NCBI GenBank assembly: GCA_029582155.1
Contig: CM055898.1
Span: 19,990,229-20,054,228, forward strand
Reading direction: 5' to 3'
DNA: 64,000 nucleotides
DNA from: Panopea generosa
Taxonomy: Eukaryota; Mollusca; Bivalvia; Adapedonta; Hiatellidae
Under the pieces are notes generated by a model. That model was not told the origin of the DNA and made no database searches. It was given only the letters and a program-made list of their open reading frames with translations. The position numbers were made by a program, and so were the translations under genes. Below, one piece after another: positions 38,236 to 50,700 of the stretch. Positions within the stretch are counted from its first letter, which is position 1, and each line of letters starts with the position of its first letter.

Positions 38236-38718
38236 TATAATAAAGCCATCTAAGATCCCGACAATAGCAGTTTTAGATGTTTAGATTTATACATACCAGT
38301 TTTGTTGATATTTAATACAAGAAGTCGTAGTTATTAAGCAGGAATAATTATTGCAAAATAACATGTGTTTTGTAATTCATGAGCTATAAAATCATTAAAG
38401 GGCAATACGAAATCGCCTTACCGTTAATATAATATGTATTTCATCACTACCCAACCTAATTAAACCGTCTTAAAGAATTCAAAATAGTTTAGTTGAGACT
38501 AGCTTGGATGTACGAGCACACTCCTTCAAGTACACACTACCACACATTAATATCTATTTTTGCGAAGACGATGAATAATTTACATAAATGATGCAGCGTG
38601 TACAACATGCAAATAACGAAGATGGAAACTTTCAACAGAATGGAGAATAACTACAAATACACAGTTTTGGGTAAAGTTTGTGTTAATATTACAAGTAAAT
38701 AACATAAAAGACAAATAC

Positions 38719-38892
38719 CTGCCCAAGTAGCGTTATCAGTTGCACATGTATGCAGTGATTTATCAAATGTGTCTCGGGCATTTACTTGGTATCTGGTTGG
38801 TCCCGTGAATAGCCCAGGTACTGGAATATCCCATCTAACAGTTATGTTATGCGCAGCAGATGTTGGCTTGCGCAATTTCGGTTCCTTTGGCG
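38719..38892 (-). CDS. RPTP exon 6: FN3-5, first half
   Basis: A 174-nt exon, phase 1 in (acceptor tcaag) and phase 1 out (donor gtattt, weaker than consensus). It reads APKEPKLRKPTSAAHNITVR then WDIPVPGLFTGPTRYQVNAR, the A to C' strands of an FN3 repeat. It ends ATDNATWA and joins in phase to 36663-36809. Confidence 0.88.
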
Positions 38893-39839
38893 CTTGAATT
38901 GATAGAAAAATTATATAATTTAGTAAAAACAATTTACTATACACTGAAGCATATAACACTATAAATAAGTCAATAATCTCTTAATTATATATTAAATCTT
39001 CAGTAAGGGAGAATTTATAAAAAAAAACGCCTACTTAGACATTGTTGTTAATCATAGTTTATACATGTAAAATCAACGAGTACATCAGAGCAATTTTTAT
39101 CACTACAAAAAAACTGTCATTTCTCACTCCTGTTGCATTATTTGCTAGGATACTCATATAATGGGGTTTATTATCAAAAATACATTTATATTCCTGACTT
39201 CACTCTGTCAATAATTCTAATTGGTGGATACAAATTAGTGATTCCTACATCGTAAACGTTCATTGTAATATTGTGTCGTATAGTTTACAATTAACATATC
39301 CATGTGAACACTCTCGTATATGTAAGAGATTTGCGGAGATATTTACATTATCTTGTCTTATGATATGACGACATGGGAAGAGTCATGTTGAGTATACCCG
39401 TAAACCAACTCCACAGTATTGACCGATTGTTATTGACCGATCAAAGACGGTGACTAGTGTTGCTATTTCCAATCTATGTATGTGTTGCACTTAGTATAGT
39501 TATTCCTCATTTTGATTGTGTCCATGCTGCTATTGTGACTGTATTAATTGACTATCATGTTTTTCTTCTGTTGATTATATATTTTCATTTTTATAAAAAA
39601 TGCTTTTCCGAGATTCTGTGATATACAACGATTACTTAATCCTTTACGAAAAATGTTTCAGGCGGATTCCACCCGGGATCCAGGCGGACAATCAAAAATT
39701 CCAGGCGGATTAATGTCATGGTGAATACAACTAGGTTGACACGGACTTTAACTTTAGTAACATTTATATAGTAAAATCGACGAAATTAGTCCGGGTTATG
39801 TATCCAATTCCAGGCGGAATTCTACAAAGTTATTCCACC

Positions 39840-40115
39840 CGGAAATGTTATCCAGATGGAAAAAATCCAGGGCGGACTTTTGACATGTCCGGGCGGACCT
39901 TTAAAATGTCTGGACGGACTTTTACATGTCCAGACGGAATTCTAAAATGACCAGGCGAACTTTTCAAATGTCCAGGCAGACTTTTAAGATGTTCTGGCGG
40001 AAATCTAAAATGTTCAGGCGGAATTATAAAATACCCAGGCGAATTTTTAGAATGTCCGGGTGGACATTCGTAATATCCGCACAGGTTTATAAAATATCTA
40101 GGCAGTTGTCTGTTA
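39840..40115. repeat. 21-bp minisatellite, about 12 units
   Basis: Unit like ccaggcggacttttaaaatgt, repeated with substitutions. Looser copies of ccaggcgga also occur from 39658. The minus strand reads as PGHLKSS-type 7-residue repeats. It is GC-richer than its surroundings. Confidence 0.88.
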
Positions 40116-41689
40116 AAAAAGATTCTGGCTATGTTTAAACTTAAAATAATGGACGGATAAATTACCATGAAATATACTTTTTCAAATCTATTGCTGAACC
40201 AAAAGTAAGATCATATAATTGTAACCTATAACATTTATTAATGTTATTAATTATTATTTTCAGTCCGGCATATAATTATTCTATATATGTCAATCTGCAG
40301 GTCATTCTGCAGGTATATACATTCCATACAAGATTTTAAATCTCATCCCTTAAAATTAAGGTATCATCTGGCATTCATGAAAAGAAAAGGACATAAAATT
40401 AAGAATTTTTGTAGGTTATAAAATGTATCAATCTAAACGACAATAATATAGCAAAAGCAATTCCTCAAATAATTAATTAATTTCAATCCTGGTTTTATAC
40501 TACAATTATATATATACAATGATTTAAGTTGTACTGATGGAGCATTAAAACAATTACATTGATAACATTGCTTTTAGAAAATCATCATCTTTAAACTAGA
40601 AATCATATGTCCATTGGAAACAGATGCCACCTCCCGACTGTGTTAGCAAATTTTCCCAAAAATTAAGTAGAAAACTGGCCTTGACTCATGTAAAATTGTA
40701 TCGCTGTTAGCAAATATTAAACTTGATCTGTACTTTATGATTGTACATCGAACACTAAAATCATTTAATGAAATACATTAACATGGACCCTTTAAAAAGT
40801 TATTGATTTGTGACCCTTATTTTACAGAAATTAAGTCAATCTTGAGAGCTGTCGGAGAACAACATTAATAAATTTTTGAGGTATAAGGCTTACTATAAGT
40901 TACATCCTAGTTCCATTCACATTCATGACTAAGTAAAATTCACATTTAACACAATTTAAAGAAAAATATATGACATTTTGACCCTGCAATATGACCTTGC
41001 ATTTAGGAGCCAAAACCTTGAACATACACTCAAATTTTAAAGCAGGTGTGACACAGACCCCAGGCCAAGTACAAAAACTCCCCTACTAATAGATAAGTCG
41101 AACTATAAAGTAAAACTGATTATAGTTAAATTCGACTGATGTTCACAAATGCATTCATCCTTTCAGAATTTATTGATTAGAATCCAATTTGATATTGGCA
41201 GGATAGGCGAAACAATTTGATCCTACATGTCAGACATACAGGCCAACAATTAATGCCCTGTCAATACTCTTTGAACAGTGGCATAAAAAATGCATTAATT
41301 AATTTATCATAGGAACTGTTTCATTGTTAAATATTGATTTTGAGGAGCAGTAAAAATGAAGTTATGTCACTAGTTTATCAAATTAAATCCATTCATTGTA
41401 ATTAGTACTAACTACATTGCAAGCTAAATATGAAATATTTTACAGAGCTAAATGATACACAGTATAATACAGTTTATTGTGCACATGTAGTCTCCCATTT
41501 AAAAAAAAATAAGTCACCTTTCCATGGTTGAAACCATTGTTAATGCATTGATGTACATCATAATGGCTTTACTAATTCTTAAAACTTTCATAATATAGTT
41601 TTATTGTATTGTCCGACTCTTCTCTAACACAGTTCTAATCCTGCAGGTGAAATCTCCTTTGCACTCATCCAAAACTGATTTCATATCAT

Positions 41690-42310
41690 GTCTCGGTTGT
41701 CATCTGGCAGAGTTATGTTATTCAATTAAATATCTTTCGACCTTGCTGGTCATCTGGCAGGGTTATTGTTATTCAATTTAATACACTTCGACTTGCTGGT
41801 CATCTCATAGGATAACTGTTTTTTATTAAATACACTTCAACAATGCTAGTCATCTGACAGGGTTACTGTTTTTTATTAAATACACTTCAACCATGCTGAT
41901 CATCTGGCAGGGTTACTGTTATTCATTAAAATACACATCGACCTTGCTGGTTATCTGGCAGGGTTATTACATTTTAATTTAATATACTTCGACCATGCTG
42001 GTCATCTGGCAAGGTGACTGTCATTTAATTAAATACACTTCAATCTTGCTGGTCATCTGGCTGGGTTACTGTTTTTCAATTAAATGCACTTTAACCTTGT
42101 TGATTATCTGGCCGGGTTACTGTTATTCAATTAACCACACTTCGGCCATACTGGCCATCTTGACGGGTTACTATTATTCAATTAAATACACTTCGACCTT
42201 GCTGGCTATCTGGCCGGGTTACTGTTATTAATTAAATACACTTCGATCATGCTGGTCATCTGGCCGGTTTACTGTTATTCAATTAAATACACTTCGATTT
42301 TCCTGGTCCC
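41690..42310. repeat. 50-51-bp minisatellite, about 12 units
   Basis: Unit ctggtcatctggcagggtta, then ctgttattcaattaaataca, then cttcgaccttg. The 51-bp units keep one frame open on the plus strand for a stretch (17-residue repeats), which explains an open reading frame at 41995-42231 without implying a gene. Confidence 0.92.
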
Positions 42311-43375
42311 TTTTCATCATCAGTGACAGCTAAAATATTAAGAAAATAAACAAAAAACAATAAATAAATAATGGGAAATGTTGTAAGATGTTTTTCTTGG
42401 ATGAATGAGTAAACGGAACTCCAAATTTTGTCTTTCTGAACAATAAAATAACTCAATAATTTACAAACTAAAGACGTTTTTCTTACTGCCAATGTTAATC
42501 GGTTTTTTTTATTATTTTTTTCATTTTAAACAGCTGGTCTTATCAAGCTGTGAATACATTGGTGGGATTATCAAAACAAAGGCAATTAAGGGATATCTGA
42601 GGATTTATGAAATTATTAGTTACAAATCTGAAGGCATGTCGTATCCGATTTTTGTAAAATCACTTAGAGTATGAAAGTATGCATATACTTGAAACAAATG
42701 TAATTCATTACAATTAAATATAACTAACCTGAGCTAATTGCTCATTTCATGCATGTGTTTCTTCCCTGGTGGATGAATCATGGTTACATGTTTTATGGCT
42801 ATGCTGGTGGATGGCGATATCCTGACGTGATCTTTAAACTTTAACATATTTCTGTGAAACTTCCTTGACCACCAGATAATTTATCAACATAAGCAGTTGG
42901 TCCACTAGTGTCTTGCCATATCCATATTAACACAATCCTTATTATGGCCACATAACACAAACGTTGTTGTTTCAAAATTGCTCAATACAACTTCTCTTTC
43001 AGTTTGAATTACAACAGCTATTCCTTTGTATGCGACAATCCGATTGGTTGAATTTCATGAGTATGACCAATGAAATAAATTGTTACAGGTCAAAGCTAGT
43101 GGCTGTGAATAGGGCTAATTTTAATCTAATGAGTTTGTTGTTGTCACAACATGGTAAATAGAGCATTTAGAGTAGATAAGGTACCATGTGATGTATTTGT
43201 AAGACAATGGTTAAATTATTGTATAATAAGACATTCAATATTATATGATTATGTAAACTGGATATGAAAATATAAAGTATTAAATTAGTTTTCTTATATT
43301 TAGGCATAATTATAAGAAAATTTGTTTTGATATCGAGTTAACACAATCATATTGAAAGTCGATAGGCATAACGTA

Positions 43376-43795
43376 TATGTATGGCCAAACAATGTAGATG
43401 TAGACTGAGAGCCAAACAATGTAGGTGTAGACTGAGAGCCAAACATTGTTGATGTAGAATGAGAGCCGAACCATAAAGATGAAGACTGGGAGCCATACAA
43501 TGTAAATGGAGACTGAGACCCAAACAATGAAGGTGGAGACTGAGACCCAAACAATGTAGATGGCGACTGAGAGCTAAACAATGAAGATGTAGACTGAGAA
43601 CCAAACACTGTAGATGGAGACTGAGAGCCAAACAATGTAGATGGATACTGAGAGCTTAACAATGAAGATGTAGACTCGAAGCCAAATATTGAAGATGAAG
43701 ACTAGGAGCAAAACAATGTAGATGGATACTGAGGCCCAAACAACGTAAAAGGAGATTGAGAGCTAAACAATGAAGATGCAGACTCAGAGTCATTA
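43376..43795. repeat. 27-bp minisatellite, about 15 units
   Basis: Unit gccaaacaatgtagatgtag actgaga, with starts at 43384, 43411 and 43438 giving an exact 27-bp period. Because 27 is a multiple of three, the minus strand stays open for 120 codons as a 9-residue repeat (GSQSPSTLF-like). I read that as a by-product, not a gene. It directly abuts a LINE 3' fragment. Confidence 0.92.
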
Positions 43796-44209
43796 AAAAA
43801 TGGACATATGGACCTTCTTTTTATTTAAGTTTAGAAAATGTAAAATATAGAATCACTATAACTAAAATACGGTTATCATCACATTGACTAGCTATAGAAA
43901 TAGGACGACATCAAAATATTGCAAGAGTTCAAAGAAAATGTTTATGTTGTGACTTAAATGACATTAAAGGCGAATACCATTTCATACTTATTTGCCCATT
44001 TTATAATGATCTGAGAACATTATATTTACCTAAATATTATTCAATTCATTCAGGTATGTTTAAATTTTTTAACCTTCTCAATATTGACAAAAAATCAATT
44101 TATTATTGTATTATATATAACTTATTGTATTAAGGGTTTCAAACTCATGGATTCTCAGTTTAATGTAGAATATATTGTACTGTAATTCAAATTTGTATTG
44201 AGTTCATGC
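43795..44209 (+). mobile_element. LINE 3' end fragment
   Basis: Plus-strand translation gives LENVKYRITITKIRLSSH, a stop, then LAIEIGRHQNIARVQRKCLC and EYHFILICPFYNDLRTLY, the conserved post-RT tail of LINE ORF2 (I-E-x-G-R, C-x-x-C, E-x-H-x-L-x-x-C-P). It ends at a stop near 44132 followed by an AT-rich 3' UTR. The 5' part is missing, and the fragment abuts a 27-bp minisatellite. The 3' UTR is cut by the TTAA element at 44210. Confidence 0.82.
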
Positions 44210-47135
44210 TTAAAGGGTACCGCATGTCAGAATATAAATGGCCATTTATCGTTAAATAAACATGTAACTTACACAAAAATCAACAAATTTTAATTGAACG
44301 AAATTTATCAAGTGAGAAAAACGATATTAAATATCATGATTTCAAGCGTTTCCTATATATCATGGGCGTCGCCATTTTAAAGCTCTTTTATGTTGGAGGT
44401 TTTCGGTGACGTCATAGCTGCACTTCCGTTCTAGTTCTCGCGAAAATTTTATTGTGTCGTTAGTGACTGCTCTCAACTGATACTCTTTTGTATATACACT
44501 AATTCACGTAAACAATTGATAGACAGATATACAGTACATTAGTGAACATCGAAGAAAGACAATTAAACGCGAAAACTATTCTGAATTGAAGGATTTAACC
44601 ATAAACATTGTTTTCTTCAGCGGAATAAGTGAGTGGAGTAATGCGATATGTATTGTGGGCAGCGTTGATTTTAGTTTTCCTAATATGTGATTTCACATTG
44701 CCTCAGTGTCAAGCTTCTGGTGACATCACGCGCAAAACGCCTTTATACTTTGGGGTAGGACTTTAGATTGCAGAATGAAGCGTACCAATGCCTTGGCGTA
44801 CTACTACCCAAGCATACAATTTTTGATGATTTCAGTACGAAGATGACCATATGCGACATACGTATAGACTTAGTGTATATTATCCAGTGGGAAGCTCTTA
44901 AAAATGTGCTAATAACATATAGCTCAGCTGATTTCTGAAATTTAATTTGTAATTTTATATACTCTTCCAAAATATTGCGAAATTGATATAGCAAACTTTC
45001 ACAATCTTATAATTGCAGGCTGTTTAAACAGGTGTGATAATCCAATTAGCAATAAAAACAAGAGGTTAATGCCAAAACATAAGGTGTGAAAACGACATGG
45101 TATCTAAAAGTTATTATTTAAAAACAAATTAAGGCCAATTAATTGTGAAAGGCCCGATTAGCTCAGTCAGTTACGTGTCTAACTATCAATCCAGGTGTCT
45201 CGAGTTTGAATCCCCACACGGCGACAGTCTCTGTGATGACTGACATACAACATTGTGTCTCAAAAATTTTTTGTCTCTCACTGCTGATTCGAGTGGAAAA
45301 ATAATCAGTTACTTGCGGTTGTTGGGTGTGCTCGAGTACTGGTTAACTTTTGCAGGAAACTGTGGTTAGGTTAACTGAACATCTGTACAGTAAACCCTCG
45401 ATGGCAAAAAATGATGCTAAATATTCAGTCAACCATTAATTGTTCATAAACTCATTTTATTAATTGTATAATTAATAGGCAATTTAGTTTATTGATATAT
45501 GGCTTTTTCACAGTCAACTAGGTCATTATTCTTGAATAGACATTTGAACTACCGCTACTTCGTAATGAAAAAAGATAGAGTAAAACCTTTGTTCCTTTAT
45601 TTATTCATTAATACATGAAAAGTTTGTTTTACTGTTAAAATAGTGTTCTGGTATACAATTTATGAAAAATATTCATAAAATCATATAACAAATTTTTTTA
45701 CGTGTAAGTTTGCATTGATATTGAAACCCTAATTAACTGAAAATGTTTAAATAAGTAATAAGGCATAATACTTTGTGATATAACATCCTGTCATAAACCA
45801 TGGGGTCATTAAACCTGGGATGATTACGCTTATTAGGGTACAATATGCACACTGTGGCAGGGTATTTGTCATTACCACATGGTGTGAATGTGGTGTGGGT
45901 GAATTATGAAAGCTCAGCAGGGTGCTAGTAGCTGGACAGTAACATACACTTTGTGCAATATGCCTGTAGACATTATATTCCATATGACACTCCCTATAAG
46001 GAGACACATTCATATATGTTCAGAGAACTGGTAGAATAGATAATCATCATATATCAAATTGGGTAGTAACACCATTTGAATAACCAAAAGACAGTGCCAG
46101 TTATGTAAAACAACACAAAAAAACCAACTCATTCATGCTTCATCTAAATTTACTAAAAAGGGTATGAAATCAAAATTTTATCAGCCATTTCTCAGTACGC
46201 AACAATGGCCGCACCAGCTAAACACGATAAGAAAAGAGATATAATATTATTTCTTATTCTCTCTTAGACAGGTAAATATATGTAACAAAACATTTTCCCT
46301 TAAATTCCATTCCTGGTCTAATATGTGTTTTTTTGATAATGTATTGACTGAGTAGCAAACAGTATATACCCTGATAGTACAGCATGAATGTGCTGGCTCG
46401 CCTGGATCTACATCAACACTGACGGCAATAATTACTTTTTTTATCAAGCTAAGGGTAATTTTACTATTTTGAAAAATTCAATCATCAATGTCAGGCTTCA
46501 TGATAAGATGTCAGAGTCGTGATTGATGGGTTTCGGGTTTGATCTCTGGTTCATGATCGGTGTGACTGTTTAACAGTTATCATCTTTTTGGGTGAAAACT
46601 TCATAAGACATTGCTGTGACATCTCTGTATTATTTCTGTGATTCATTCTGAATCTTCTATATTTTCGTATTTTCGTCAGACGAAAGCATCATTACACAGT
46701 TTCCGCAGCTGCAAAAATCTTTCACATGTGTGAACAACTGTGCCGTCTCACTATTTCTCTCGTCTTCTAATTAATTTAACTCAACTTCTGAAAATTCTGG
46801 TTCAAAGTTGTAGGCCACAAGTCCTTCTCCGTTAATAAAATCCATTTTATTATTCTTGCGAGTACTTTTGCCGGTGACTATAATTGCACGTTTCTATATC
46901 TGCTGTAGCGTATAAATCAATTATGTTTTAAACCGGAAGTGCAGTTATGACGTCACGCAGGTATCAAATATGGCGACTTCCACCACAAAGTCGATGTGCG
47001 AAAGTGACCGTTACAAAACGAGCTGATATATCTTTATGGATTCGAATTTATGCATAATAATATTATTAATAGAAAGCTGAACTCATAGCTATTCATATTA
47101 TCCTGTTTTATACACAGGGTTGCGTTCCCCTTTAA
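44210..47135. mobile_element. 2.9-kb TTAA-flanked inverted-repeat element, non-autonomous
   Basis: Left end TTAA-AGGGTACCGCATG; the right end read in reverse is TTAA-AGGGGAACGCAAC. The short ends match at about 9 of the first 11 positions. Subterminal inverted segments also match: gtcgccat ... gtgacgtcatagctgcacttccg at 44370-44432 against its reverse complement at 46930-46985 (gaagtgcagttatgacgtcac). The TTAA at both ends suggests a TTAA target-site duplication as made by piggyBac-type transposases, although the tips do not start CCC. No transposase reading frame is seen. A SINE is nested at about 45149. Confidence 0.7.
45149..45450 (+). mobile_element. tRNA-derived SINE (family 2) nested in the TTAA element
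   Basis: Starts with a tRNA-like head: ggcccgattagctcagtcag (A box TAGCTCAGTCAG), then gtgtctcgagtttgaatccc (B box GAGTTTGAATCC). The body carries gagtactggttaac, shared with the other copies in this window. Not a functional tRNA, since the stems do not pair. Confidence 0.75.
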
Positions 47136-47432
47136 AATAATTTTTGTATGATTGTTTCTAAATATCAAGATAACACTCTCACAAATTATCATGTTAATAA
47201 AACGGTATTCCACCTTATTTCAACGTATGTATTTATTTTGTATATATGCTTAAGTTCAATTAAATATATGTTCTTTTCTGTTCTGTATGATGTTACATCG
47301 AAAATAAGTAGTCCCGTATAACACAATTACACATCAGCTAAACGCATGGACGAACATAGTGATTATTTCAGTTAGGTGTTTTTTTTTTAATTACAACAAT
47401 TAACGGATAGTAAAAATTCAGAAAATATTTAC

Positions 47433-47729
47433 CTGCTATGGGTATCTCAATATATTCCTCATTTGAAAAGGGTCCTTGCCCAGCAGACGTTTCAGCAGCA
47501 ACCTTTACTGTGTAATTTCTATATGGAAGAACATTCACTGTAGTTTCGTTTACGTCAATGGTGAAGTCATAGCATTTGTACGAGTGTATTGCGTGCTCGG
47601 AGTTATTGGCGATACAAACATTGTATTTGGTCAATATTCCATTTGAGGGACAAGGTCGTTCCCAATTGATATTTACTTTATCCGCTGTGATGCCCGTATT
47701 TACTGTGACATTATCTATCTGACTAGGTG
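47433..47729 (-). CDS. RPTP exon 5: FN3-4
   Basis: A complete FN3 repeat in a 297-nt exon, phase 1 in (tttgcag) and phase 1 out (gtaaat). It shows APSQIDNVTV, KVNINWERPCPSNGILTKY with the core tryptophan, and LPYRNYTVKVAAETSAGQGP, the canonical F-G region. Cysteines at PCPSNG, VCIANN and YKCYDF are extra for an FN3 and may form a domain-internal disulfide. Confidence 0.92.
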
Positions 47730-50700
47730 CTGCAAAGGATATATGCTTGTTTAAATACCGAGTGTCTCTACGATTTGGTGAATATGTGGAAGACATAAAT
47801 AGATACAGCTTAAAAGTGGAAATATAACTAGAATACTTCACTGCTTTAATATAATTATATGTATAATAAAACTTGTTTTCATTCATAATTTAAACAAATT
47901 AAGGAAGCCTATACTTGAAACAGAACACTTCAGAATGACCGCCGATGCGTTCAACTCAACTTATAACAGAGTCTACTTGGTGTGATGGTATGAACGCACT
48001 GAAACAGAAGGCGCAATCACTTGAGTTTTCAAATAAGTAATAAATAAATAATAGTAGGTACATAGTAGGTAGTTTAATGGGCTTGTAAATGAAAACACTA
48101 CATGAACAATTTGTATATGTGAAAGACTGAAGTCTGTCTGATTGCTAATCGTCCATGTTAATGTTTTTCTTCCAAAAACAATTAAGTTTTATCGTTATAC
48201 TATTTTGATTAACATATTGTTCTTGAATGTTTTATACTAAATTTGATATGGTCAGACAACACTATAACTAAAAGTCTAGAGTATTAAATTTTCTATTTTA
48301 ATTAATATTTCAATATAATTATGCTTTTGCTGTTTTGAGATTCTCGACTATAAATAATTTAAATAACAATATGTTCATGATGGACCATAATCTCTCACCT
48401 GCGGCAGAGGTGCAAAGAAAGCAATTTTCTATATTGCAGAAGCCATACTGGTCAGTTGACATACCAAAGATAATTAACTACAGTAACTGTGATGAGGATA
48501 AAATAAAAACTGTACACGAGTACACACACACTATTAAATAACGCAAGTTCAATCAATTTAAAGGCGATAGCTCCAACTATTCTCGTAAAAGATAGTTTGG
48601 GATTGCACACGACATCAAATACACGCATAATTACTACTACACAAATATTTTGATATGGCGAATTCAAGAGCTTGTTCGAGATGTTATGACTATATATAAC
48701 TAAGTGTAAGTTTGGCGAAAATTAAAGGAAAACGACAGGTGCATTAATACACACAACGTCAAATAACGCAATGTGTGGATGATTCTAGAATCATAACTCT
48801 GATTGTAATCATGCAATTGGTCAGTTCAAGATTTAATTCAATATATTAATTATCACTACAAATGAAAAAGTTAGACGAAGTTCAAATGAAAACTACGAGT
48901 GCTAAAATAAACATGACAAAACCTTTACAGACAACGGACACAGGGCGATCAGATTACTAAAAGACCATCTAAAACTTTATAGTGCTGCTATTTGACTAAT
49001 GAAGTACTATAAATACCTGTTGTGGATATAGACATATGTTTCATTTTATTAAAGTATTAATCTGGCGTTTGTAGAGTCGTTAAATCATTCCACAATTTAA
49101 ATCATAAACGACAAGGACGGACAAGAACAGTAACCTTACACACATTAGGCAAGGCCAGGATTTTATCAATGATATTGAGATTTAGTAATGGTCTGTCAAC
49201 GTAAGATATCCATCGTGTATACTATTGATATTGCGCTTATAACAAAGCATTCAACATCATGTATATTTTGGCAATTTTAGGGCACATGAATCAACCAATA
49301 ATATGTTTATTTTAATTGTTCAAATATGTTATGTTTATTATTACAGCGTAAGTCAATTCTTTATTTATAGAGGGTGATTAGATTGAACAAGTTGGCTGCT
49401 TTTATTAAGGATAAATGATGTAACAGAGTGAATGAAGATGTGAGTCAGGGGTTGTCCGAAATATGCTTGTTTAATGGTGTAAGATGCAATATTTGAGTGA
49501 ATACAGGAAAGATAAAAACAACTGCGCACCGGGAATTAAATACACGGGTGATACCACACCCGATCTGGTTCCAGCTGACCCGGTCAATTTCCATCTGCAG
49601 GGAAAAGACTTATATGGTGTGTTAAAAGTAGTTATGATGTTTAAATGCATAAATCTGAATCATTATGCATTTGCATTTGCATATTCACTAAAAAAATATC
49701 TGAAAAAAAATGTGTCATGAATCTTACCTAGTATATTTCCAAACTTGTTTACTGTAATGTTCTATAAAACTAACTTTTGTGAAAATATATTTTTTAGATT
49801 AATTTGTGGATATATATGGATTTTTATAACGCGGTGAATGCCACACCGGTAAAACTAATTTATGAAAATGTATGTCCTTTGTATCTATTAATATAAACAA
49901 TTGTAGCTTTTTTATTTTGTTATTATTTTCATTGTTATGGTTTCAGGATATCATAATCATTGTAACAGTTGATTAAAAGCATGGCTATTTGAAAATAATT
50001 AACATTAACTCAGCGGGAATTTGTCAATTTGTAAAAAAAAGATTTCAAGGCCTAGATATGTTTTATTTTATTTTTCAATAGTAAATTATTTATTGACAAT
50101 GCATAATGATTTCAAATTAGTGCATTAAAACGCCACAGAGTAATTATAAAACACACCGTATTTGCCTTTTAATTGCAGCCGGAAAATGGCCGGTCAGCCG
50201 GAACCTGGCATGGTTTTAAGTACCACCCTAATCCCATAACGCACTAGTTTGAAAAGCAATGGAGACCTCGTTATTGCGAATCGCGCTTTAACACATTCGA
50301 CGCATTACATCAACCTTTATCATAGGCTACGGAATACTTTCAGCTTCACGTGGCTTTCCAGTCACATGATCATTGCCATTTAAAAATGGCTTCCACGCCA
50401 TTGACAACAACGCTGGTCAAATGTTTTGGCTGTACAGCAAACTACAAACCCTTCCCGTATCCAACAGGTAAACTCACAATACATTTCTCTTTCAGCTCGC
50501 CAAATTTATATTCCTTAAAACAGTATTTTCATAAAAAATGAAGATTGTGTTGATTTATTCCATGTTTGTTTACATTTGCGTTATAATAAGTAAATCAACA
50601 AGAACGTAGTTCATCATTTATTCCTGTAATTTATTCCTGTTTTTTTTTTGTCCTAATGGTAAATGTGATGAATTGTTTCTAGTTTTGTTGTCTGGTTTTT

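Larger units (their letters stand above)
38893..43375. other. Distal part of intron 5 (exon 5 to 6)
   Basis: Contains the 21-bp and 51-bp minisatellites. The stretches 38893-39650, 40170-41680 and 42320-43370 hold nothing I recognise. Confidence 0.65.

Noticed and set aside
39848..40168. 106-residue frame with PGHLKSS repeats
   Set aside because: It arises from the 21-bp minisatellite.
41995..42231. 78-residue open frame rich in W, Y and I
   Set aside because: It lies wholly inside the 50-51-bp minisatellite.
43300..43662. 120-residue open frame with SQSPSTLFG repeats as a protein gene
   Set aside because: It is explained by a 27-bp minisatellite whose period is a multiple of three.
45149..45225. 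A true tRNA gene
   Set aside because: A- and B-box motifs are present but the acceptor and anticodon stems do not pair, and it continues into a SINE body.
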